A stretch of DNA of 5,120 bases from contig SKQJ01000367.1 of assembly GCA_007119075.1 (NCBI GenBank), positions 1 through 5,120 on the forward strand, in the 5' to 3' direction. Positions 1-5,120 of the stretch are shown here, piece after piece. Below the pieces are notes generated by a model. The model did no database searches and was not told where the DNA came from. It was given only the letters and a program-made list of their open reading frames with translations. How positions within the stretch are numbered: position 1 is the first letter of the stretch; each line of letters opens with the position of its first letter. This stretch comes from Bacteroidales bacterium (GTDB lineage: Bacteria; Bacteroidota; Bacteroidia; Bacteroidales; PUMT01). The translations under genes were made by a program, and so were the position numbers.

Positions 1-868
1 GCTGATGAACGATCCCGTCTGCCACCCCGATCTTGGGAATCAGGATCTTTCCGGCCCCTGTCCACTTCATTATCCTCAGGAACACCTGGGTGGCAGGAAT
101 TATCACATCCGCCCGGTCGGGATTGAATCCCAACACCTTAATGCGTTCGTCGATTGTAAAGGATTCAACATATGAATAAATACGCTTTAATTTCTTGAGG
201 GTGAGCGGGACCCCCTCCTTGTTGCCTGAAAGCTTGAATATCTTGTTGATGTTTCCCCCCGAACCTATGAGCTCAATGGGCCTGTATTTTTTTGACAATC
301 CGCCGACAAATTCCTTCATCCTTAATAGTTCATCATTGCTTATCTCTTCGTTGAGAAACCGTACCGTTCCGATATTGAACGATCCGGAAGCCACTGCTTC
401 CTTTTTTGAGAACAGGGTCAGCTCGGTGCTTCCTCCGCCAACGTCTACGTAGAGATATGATTTTTCGGTATCGATCATTTCAACTATCCTGTTGGAATAT
501 ACAAGCTCAGCTTCTTCCTGGCCGTCAATCACATCGATTTTGATCCCCGAATGGTCCCTGATATAATCCACTATCTCGCCGGAATTGGATGCCTCTCTCA
601 TGGCTGAGGTAGCACACGCCCTGTAGCTCACCACTTCATGAACGCCGATCAGGTGCCTGAAGGCAATGAGCGTGTGCAGCAGCTTATCTGTTTTAGGCTG
701 ACGGATCAGGTTTTGATTGTAAAACGCATCCTCGCCGAGCCTCACGGGCATCCTTACAAGCTGGGATTTCCTGAAGAAAACCTCTTTCTCATCTTCGATG
801 ACATTCATGAAAAGCAGTCTGACGGCATTTGAACCTATATCTATCGCAGCAAATTTTAATAATTTCAA
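1..868 (-). CDS. ppx: Exopolyphosphatase, Ppx/GppA family (short form), 3' end cut by window edge
   Basis: Predicted to release phosphate from the ends of polyphosphate chains (or act on the related ppGpp/pppGpp substrates) in the cytosol. The reverse-strand frame is open for 289 codons from 868 to the window edge. It shows the two actin-like ATPase phosphate motifs of the family: DIGSNAVRLL at residues 10-19 and DVGGGSTEL at 142-150. It also has ATSAMREA at 87-93, the acidic GQEEAE at 116-121 holding the likely catalytic glutamate, and IGSGGN at 201-206. The end, GVADGIVHQ, normally lies close to the C-terminus of the roughly 300-residue short form without the HD-like domain, so perhaps 10-20 residues are missing. 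The start is TTG at 868-866: an in-frame TAA lies three codons upstream and no ATG precedes the first motif. It follows ppk1 by 111 bases, supporting a polyphosphate role, though GppA-type activity cannot be excluded from sequence. Confidence 0.93.
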   Translation of the reverse strand, partial: MKLLKFAAIDIGSNAVRLLFMNVIEDEKEVFFRKSQLVRMPVRLGEDAFYNQNLIRQPKTDKLLHTLIAFRHLIGVHEVVSYRACATSAMREASNSGEIVDYIRDHSGIKIDVIDGQEEAELVYSNRIVEMIDTEKSYLYVDVGGGSTELTLFSKKEAVASGSFNIGTVRFLNEEISNDELLRMKEFVGGLSKKYRPIELIGSGGNINKIFKLSGNKEGVPLTLKKLKRIYSYVESFTIDERIKVLGFNPDRADVIIPATQVFLRIMKWTGAGKILIPKIGVADGIVHQ

Positions 869-958
869 AACGTCTTATTTTGTTTTATAACCCTGTCGCC
901 ACAGAAGCTGAATAACATTTCATGACCGGGAAAGTCTTCCTTTTTCCAGTTCTTTTTT

Positions 959-976
959 CTGCCGGAAGGCTGGCAG
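959..976 (-). other. Small hairpin just after the ppk1 stop, in the ppk1-ppx gap
   Basis: Within the 111-base gap between ppk1 and ppx, the sequence four to twenty bases past the ppk1 stop can fold with a five-pair stem CTGCC/GGCAG around an eight-base loop. On the transcribed (minus) strand it is followed by an A-rich run, not a U run, so it does not look like an intrinsic terminator and readthrough into ppx is likely. It could serve as an RNA-stability or processing element, but it is short and may be chance. The rest of the gap shows no TAnnTTTG box and no small gene that I can support. Confidence 0.2.
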
Positions 977-979
977 GAT

Positions 980-3049
980 CTATTCAATGGTTTTCTTCTT
1001 CAAATAGCTGTAAAACTCATGCTGAGAACGTAAAGCGGGCTTATCATTATTGTCCCTGTACTGATTATCCTGATCCCGGTTCAGTATGCGCGCCTTGACA
1101 TTGTCCTGCCATTGAAGCTCTATCTGCGTTCTGAGCTCTTCCTGCAAATCGGGGTCATAGACCGGACAGGTCACTTCGATCCTGTGATCCAGGTTCCTCG
1201 TCATCCAGTCGGCCGACGAGATAAAATACAGGTTATTTCCGCCATTGCAAAAAATAAATATTCTTGAATGCTCAAGGAATGTATCCACAATGCTTATGGC
1301 CTGTATATTTTCGCTTAGTCCGGGTTCTCCCGGGATCAGGGAACACATCCCCCTTACTATCATTCTTGCTTCCACCCCTGCGTTGCTGGCCTGGTAGAGT
1401 TTTTTTATCATATCCCTGTCGACCAGACTGTTGGTTTTTATGATGATCCATGATTCTTTTCCCGCCTCCCTGTTCTTGATCTCGTTATCCACGAGGTTCA
1501 TCAGGCGGCGGCGCGTATGATTGGGAGAAAGGATCAGTGATTTATATGTAAAGGTTTTGAAGGTATTATCAAAAAACATGAACACCTTTCTCACCTCGGA
1601 AGTTATTCTTCTGTCGGCCGTCAGCAATGTTGTGTCGGAATAGACCCTGGCATTTCCCTCATGAAAATTGCCGGTGCTTATTGCCGCATAGTTGACCAGA
1701 GCCCGTCCTTCCTTCCTGGTTACCAGCACCAGCTTGCAATGTACCTTGAGCCCGCGGATGCCGAAGAGAACGTTGACACCCACTTCTTCCATTTTCCTGG
1801 ACCAGTAAATATTGGCTTTTTCGTCAAACCTTGCCTGCAGCTCAATGATCACTGTCACAGACTTACCGTTTCTGGCTGCGTTGATAAGAGCATTGATTAT
1901 TTTGGAATTCTTTGCGACCCGGTAGAGCGATATTCTTATGGACGCAACCTGGGGATCAATTGCAGCCTCTCTGAGCCAGTTAATGAAATCCATGAATCTC
2001 TGGTACGGGTAGTGGAGCAAAAGGTCTTTTTCGGAAATTGCCTCAAAAATGCTGTTTTGTGGCTTGATCCTGAAATGGGACAGAGGCCTTGGCCGGTGAG
2101 CTACCAGGTGGGGCAGATTGAAATCGGGGAAATCCATAAAATCCCTGAAATTATGATATCTGCCGCCCGGTATAAGATTGTCATCATCGCCCAGGTCCAT
2201 TTCCCTGATAAGGTAATCAAGCATGTCTCCGGGAATGGACCGGTCATATACAAACCTTACAGGCTGCCCTTTGTTGCGACGGCTAACGCTGTTTGCGATC
2301 TTTTCCAGGAAACTCTGAGAAAGGTCATTATCTACATCGAGCTCGGCGTCACGGGTTATCTTGATGGTGTAGGCCTCAAACCTGTCGAAATGAAAAATTG
2401 AAAAAACATCGCTCAGGCAAAACCGGATCACATCATCCAGGATGATTATATATTTTTCCTCCCCTTGCGGGGGCAATACAAGAAAACGGGAGATATTTCC
2501 GGGGATTTCGATAAGCGCATACTCGGTTTCAACCGGGGGGTCGGTCCCGGTAAGCCTGGTTGCAAGGTATATGGCTTTATCCTTTAAATAGGGAAATCGG
2601 TCGACGTTATGAAGCATTATAACAGCCAGCAAAGGCCTGATTTCCTCCTCAAAATACGATCTTACATAATTCGCCTGGATTTTGTTCAGCTGAAATTCAT
2701 TTATTATGAAAATGTTTTCCTCTTCAAGTTCCTTTATTATGGACTGGTAAATCTGCTGAAACCGGGCCTGCTGGTCAATAACTGTTTTCTGGATCTGCTT
2801 CAGGACATTCTTGGGCTTGTCGCCGACAGTCTTTCTGATGTCGCGGCTTACATTCCTGTCATAATCCATCATGCGCTTAACGGTGGCGACCCTTACCTTA
2901 AAGAATTCATCCAGATTATTGGAAAAGATGCCAAGGAATTTAATTCTCTCCATCAATGGCACAGAGGTATCGGCCGCTTCCTGCAAAACCCTGTGGTTAA
3001 ATGAAAGCCAGCTGATTTCCCGGTTGATGATCTTTCTTTGTTTCGCCAT
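980..3049 (-). CDS. ppk1: Polyphosphate kinase 1 (PPK1)
   Basis: Catalyses reversible transfer of the ATP gamma-phosphate onto a growing polyphosphate chain through a phosphohistidine intermediate. The 689 residues match the E. coli enzyme (688) almost end to end. The N-terminal domain (about 1-105) has NREISWLSFN at 9-18 and the ATP-binding FSNNLDEF at 42-49. The head domain spans about 106-320, C1 about 325-500 and C2 about 505-680. Key residues are all visible: the phosphorylated histidine H437 in GLKVHCKL, the second active-site histidine H594 in FLEHSR, R372 and R407 matching the magnesium- or phosphate-binding arginines, and Y470. By position these equal E. coli H435, H592, R375, R405 and Y468. 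The ATG at 3049 sits just before the first conserved motif. The upstream sixA stop overlaps a GAGG 12 bases from this ATG, a rather distant possible ribosome site. The 14-base spacing implies cotranscription with sixA. It appears intact, with no frameshift. Confidence 0.98.
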   Translation of the reverse strand: MAKQRKIINREISWLSFNHRVLQEAADTSVPLMERIKFLGIFSNNLDEFFKVRVATVKRMMDYDRNVSRDIRKTVGDKPKNVLKQIQKTVIDQQARFQQIYQSIIKELEEENIFIINEFQLNKIQANYVRSYFEEEIRPLLAVIMLHNVDRFPYLKDKAIYLATRLTGTDPPVETEYALIEIPGNISRFLVLPPQGEEKYIIILDDVIRFCLSDVFSIFHFDRFEAYTIKITRDAELDVDNDLSQSFLEKIANSVSRRNKGQPVRFVYDRSIPGDMLDYLIREMDLGDDDNLIPGGRYHNFRDFMDFPDFNLPHLVAHRPRPLSHFRIKPQNSIFEAISEKDLLLHYPYQRFMDFINWLREAAIDPQVASIRISLYRVAKNSKIINALINAARNGKSVTVIIELQARFDEKANIYWSRKMEEVGVNVLFGIRGLKVHCKLVLVTRKEGRALVNYAAISTGNFHEGNARVYSDTTLLTADRRITSEVRKVFMFFDNTFKTFTYKSLILSPNHTRRRLMNLVDNEIKNREAGKESWIIIKTNSLVDRDMIKKLYQASNAGVEARMIVRGMCSLIPGEPGLSENIQAISIVDTFLEHSRIFIFCNGGNNLYFISSADWMTRNLDHRIEVTCPVYDPDLQEELRTQIELQWQDNVKARILNRDQDNQYRDNNDKPALRSQHEFYSYLKKKTIE

Positions 3050-3063
3050 TTTTCAAGCTTGCC

Positions 3064-3579
3064 TCAAGTCCTGCCGGTCTGTTTCTTTTTGGGGAAATCA
3101 AAAATATATTCCGTCAGATTTGTTTTACTGATCCCCTCCCAGGCAGCCGATTCGAAATCCAGCCTGACCAGTCCGCTGGTGGGGATATTATCGATCGGTT
3201 CGGCAAGGAAATAATTGGCCAGATAGGTAAAATCAGGGTTATGGCCGAAAATCATTAATGAATCGATGTTATTGTCAATGCCATAAATGAGGTTTAGGAT
3301 GATATCCTCCCCGCCCATATACAGATCCGCGTTCAGGTGAAAGCCGGAGAGGGGCAGCCTGAGCCCCCTGGCATAGATTATGGCCGTGTGCATGGCACGG
3401 TTAGCCGGGCTTGATATAATCATTTGCGGCCGGTCGCCCCGTTCCATCATCCGGTTTACCATGTTATATGCATCTTTGAGGCCACGCTCGGCAAGAGGCC
3501 TGTCAATGTCGGCCCTGCCGGGATGATCCCATGAGGATTTCGCGTGACGTCCTATGTATAAAGTTCTTTGCTGTGCCAT
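3064..3579 (-). CDS. sixA: SixA-like histidine phosphatase (predicted phosphohistidine phosphatase)
   Basis: Cytosolic member of the histidine phosphatase (phosphoglycerate mutase-like) superfamily, 171 residues, close to the usual length of small SixA proteins. The RHG-type motif reads RHAKSSW at 11-17 with nucleophile H12. SSPANRAMHTA at 56-66 supplies the phosphate-pocket arginine R61, and FGHNPD at 111-116 supplies the second catalytic histidine H113. There is no signal peptide or membrane segment. E. coli SixA removes phosphate from histidine of phosphotransfer proteins; the target here is unknown. The gene lies 14 bases before ppk1, so it is very probably in one operon with it. That suggests, without proving, a role in polyphosphate or phosphohistidine control. 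The ATG at 3579 sits directly ahead of the first beta strand. Its leader is A-rich (GGCAAAATCAAATCGTT) with no clear Shine-Dalgarno, as is usual in Bacteroidota. The family is certain; the exact substrate and orthology to sixA are less so. Confidence 0.9.
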   Translation of the reverse strand: MAQQRTLYIGRHAKSSWDHPGRADIDRPLAERGLKDAYNMVNRMMERGDRPQMIISSPANRAMHTAIIYARGLRLPLSGFHLNADLYMGGEDIILNLIYGIDNNIDSLMIFGHNPDFTYLANYFLAEPIDNIPTSGLVRLDFESAAWEGISKTNLTEYIFDFPKKKQTGRT

Positions 3580-3657
3580 AACGATTTGATTTTGCCGGGG
3601 CAGGCCGATCAGGTTTTATTGTTATCCGGCTTGTGAAATACAGCCTCTTTCAGTAAA

Positions 3658-3672
3658 GTTAACAAAATTAAC
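3658..3672. repeat. Inverted repeat overlapping the -7 box, possible operator
   Basis: The plus strand reads GTTAA, five bases CAAAA, then TTAAC: a perfect five-base inverted repeat whose spacer and right arm contain the TAATTTTG -7 element read on the minus strand. A protein binding here would compete with RNA polymerase, so it might be an operator for the sixA-ppk1-ppx transcript. The arms are short and AT-rich, so chance occurrence is quite possible, and no regulator gene is visible in the window. Confidence 0.25.
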
Positions 3673-3694
3673 GGTTACGGGCATCATTCAACAA
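3663..3694 (-). promoter_or_regulatory. Bacteroidota-type promoter for sixA-ppk1-ppx
   Basis: On the minus strand TAATTTTG (3670-3663) matches the Bacteroidota -7 consensus TAnnTTTG at every fixed base. A double TTGTTG (3694-3689) lies 18 or 21 bases upstream, bracketing the spacing usual for the -33 element recognised by the primary sigma factor of this phylum. A start a few bases past the -7 box would give a leader of about 75-80 bases before the sixA ATG at 3579. This sits in the 173-base gap after phoH, the largest gap in the window and the natural place for an operon promoter. No start-site data are available here. Confidence 0.55.
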
Positions 3695-3738
3695 CCTGAT
3701 AGCGGCAATTAAGCTTAGCCAACCCGGAGTTGCCCCCC

Positions 3739-3750
3739 CATATACATATG
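3739..3750. repeat. Short palindrome beside a seven-C run, just past the phoH stop
   Basis: CATATACATATG is palindromic except for its two central bases. It begins three bases past the phoH stop on the minus strand and abuts a run of seven C (seven G on the transcribed strand). A second weak hairpin, CAAC/GTTG with a five-base loop, lies just beyond the G run. None is followed by a U run, so this is not a convincing intrinsic terminator; some transcripts from phoH may continue into sixA. The significance is unclear. Confidence 0.2.
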
Positions 3751-3752
3751 TT

Positions 3753-5075
3753 TTACAGGATATTGCTGGCCAGTTCCGACAAATAGCTTCTTTCGCCTTT
3801 AACAAGATTGACGTGGGCAAAAATCTCCTGTCCGCTCATTTTATCGGTCAGATAGCTCAGCCCGTTCGACTTCATGTCGAGGTAAGGGGAATCTATCTGG
3901 TGTATATCACCTGTAAAAACAATTTTAGTATTCTCGCCCGCCCTTGTGATTATTGTTTTTATTTCATGCGGGGTCAGATTTTGAGCCTCATCCACTATAA
4001 AGAATACATCCGAAAGGCTTCTTCCCCGTATATATGCAAGCGGTGTTATAACCAGCCTTTCCATTCGCTCCATTTCTTCTATCTTTTCCAGTTCCCTGCT
4101 TCGCGCCTTGAATTTGTTTTTGATTACGGCAAGGTTATCATAAAGCGGCTGCATATAAGGCCCTATTTTTTCTCCAATGTCGCCGGGAAGAAATCCTATA
4201 TCCCTGTTTGCCAGGGGAATTACCGGCCTGGCCAGAAATATCTGGTTATACCTGTCATCCTGGTGGAGGGCGGCGGCAAGGGCAAGAAGTGTCTTCCCGG
4301 TTCCTGCCTTCCCGGTGAGTGATACCAGTTGAATTTCGGGCCGGGTAAGCGCATCGATCGAGAAAGTCTGTTCGGCATTACGGGGCTCGATGCCATATAC
4401 GCTTTGTTTTTCAACCCGGCTGATAACCTTTTTAACCGGATCATAATGGGCAAGGGCTGAAGACTTTGAATTTTTGAAAATGAAATACTGATGGGGAAAG
4501 GGCTCCAGGTTAAAATCAATCGCAGGCACCCCGTCAGTCTCTTCAAATAATCTGGAGATGAGTGAATCGTCAAAATTATCATGCAATTCCGCCCCCCGGT
4601 AAACCGACTCAAGATCTGCCACTTTGTCTGATTCATAATCCTGGGATAACATTCCGAGCGATTTGGCCTTGATCCGGAGATTTATATCCTTCGATATAAG
4701 AATGACCTGCCTTTTGGGGAATTTTTTCCTGATATGCCAGGTGATGGAAAGTATCCGGTGGTCAGGCGTTTTCTCGGGAAATGACTGCTCGATTTCCTGT
4801 GAAAAAGGCTTGCCGGTTTCGATCGAAAGCTTCCCCATGCCCCGGCCAAGAGCTATTCCGCCATTAAATAGCTTATCGCCCGATAGTTTATCAAGCTCAC
4901 GGGTAAACTCGCGTGCATGGTAGTTGATCTGATCGTTTCCTTTCTTGAGCTTGTCCAGCTCTTCCAGAACGACAATAGGTATAACCAGGTCATTATCCTG
5001 GAACCGGTAAATGCATTCGTAATCATGAAGCAGTACGTTGGTATCGAGAACAAATATTTTTTTTGTACTTCCCAT
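3753..5075 (-). CDS. PIN-PhoH family ATPase (PhoH2/YlaK type)
   Basis: A 440-residue fusion of an N-terminal PIN nuclease-like domain and a C-terminal PhoH P-loop ATPase, the length usual for PhoH2/YlaK proteins. The PIN domain (about 4-145) keeps the metal-binding acids: D11 in LDTN, E39 in VLEELD, D105 in TPDHRIL and D130 in SKDINLR. The PhoH domain (about 230-438) has Walker A GKAGTGKT at 255-262, Walker B FIVDEAQN with D362 and E363, and a sensor-like FTGDIHQID at 387-395. Mycobacterial PhoH2 is reported as an ATP-dependent RNA helicase and RNase, so an RNA-processing role is inferred; the link to phosphate starvation rests only on the family name. I chose ATG at 5075; an in-frame TTG directly before it at 5078 is possible but less likely. 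An in-frame TGA lies at the window edge. The upstream 42 bases hold no clear promoter or ribosome site. It shares strand with the polyphosphate genes but is separated from them by 173 bases. Confidence 0.95.
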   Translation of the reverse strand: MGSTKKIFVLDTNVLLHDYECIYRFQDNDLVIPIVVLEELDKLKKGNDQINYHAREFTRELDKLSGDKLFNGGIALGRGMGKLSIETGKPFSQEIEQSFPEKTPDHRILSITWHIRKKFPKRQVILISKDINLRIKAKSLGMLSQDYESDKVADLESVYRGAELHDNFDDSLISRLFEETDGVPAIDFNLEPFPHQYFIFKNSKSSALAHYDPVKKVISRVEKQSVYGIEPRNAEQTFSIDALTRPEIQLVSLTGKAGTGKTLLALAAALHQDDRYNQIFLARPVIPLANRDIGFLPGDIGEKIGPYMQPLYDNLAVIKNKFKARSRELEKIEEMERMERLVITPLAYIRGRSLSDVFFIVDEAQNLTPHEIKTIITRAGENTKIVFTGDIHQIDSPYLDMKSNGLSYLTDKMSGQEIFAHVNLVKGERSYLSELASNIL

Positions 5076-5120
5076 CAAGCCATGTATTGATAGCCTTTGT
5101 TTTCTAATTCCCGCGGATCA

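Noticed and set aside
195..832. Two plus-strand open frames (195-452 and 638-832) suggesting small genes at the left end
   Set aside because: Both fall within the minus-strand ppx frame, which carries the clear Ppx/GppA motifs; they are shadows of it.
920..982. Possible C-terminal extension of PPK1 by readthrough of its TAG stop (19 further sense codons)
   Set aside because: PPK1 already reaches its normal length and ending at the TAG, so the in-frame extension is probably chance.
1661..2401. 246-codon plus-strand open frame inside ppk1
   Set aside because: It lies wholly antisense to the intact, strongly conserved ppk1. Its translation shows no recognisable domain. Such frames arise from the codon bias of the opposite strand.
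3717..3750. Terminator after phoH
   Set aside because: The hairpins are weak (four to five pairs) and no U run follows on the transcribed strand.
3813..4322. 169-codon plus-strand open frame inside phoH
   Set aside because: Antisense to the conserved PhoH ATPase domain, with no family motifs and no independent promoter or ribosome site seen.
4220..4636. 138-codon minus-strand frame overlapping phoH in another register
   Set aside because: Same strand as phoH but a different frame, low-complexity composition, no motifs; phoH is intact through this region, so it is not evidence of a frameshift.

Overview
The window looks like a chromosomal segment of a Bacteroidota bacterium, possibly of the order Bacteroidales. 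Three things point there. All four protein types (short Ppx, PPK1, SixA-like, PIN-PhoH) have forms familiar from that phylum. The one clear promoter-like sequence matches the Bacteroidota consensus (TTG near -33, TAnnTTTG near -7). Most starts lack a good Shine-Dalgarno sequence and are preceded by A-rich leader. Assignment below phylum level is a guess.

Every real gene lies on the minus strand, so the order of transcription runs from right to left. A PIN-PhoH ATPase gene (5075-3753) comes first. A 173-base gap follows, holding a promoter candidate. Then come a small SixA-type histidine phosphatase gene (3579-3064), polyphosphate kinase 1 (ppk1, 3049-980) after only 14 bases, and after a further 111 bases an exopolyphosphatase gene (ppx, from 868 off the left edge, nearly complete). 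The ppx frame starts at TTG, has no ATG start and runs off the window, so a simple ORF scan misses it.

Together, sixA-ppk1-ppx form a polyphosphate module. PPK1 makes inorganic polyphosphate from ATP through a phosphohistidine intermediate, Ppx degrades it from the end, and the SixA-like protein is a predicted phosphohistidine phosphatase of unknown target. PhoH is a predicted nucleotide-driven RNA-processing protein. It may share the transcript by readthrough, since no good terminator is visible after it.

No RNA genes, mobile elements, CRISPR arrays or attachment sites were seen, and no intergenic gap exceeds 300 bases. The region is mostly conserved core metabolism. The more unusual points are the phosphohistidine phosphatase gene leading the ppk1 operon, an inverted repeat lying over the -7 box, and the TTG start of ppx.
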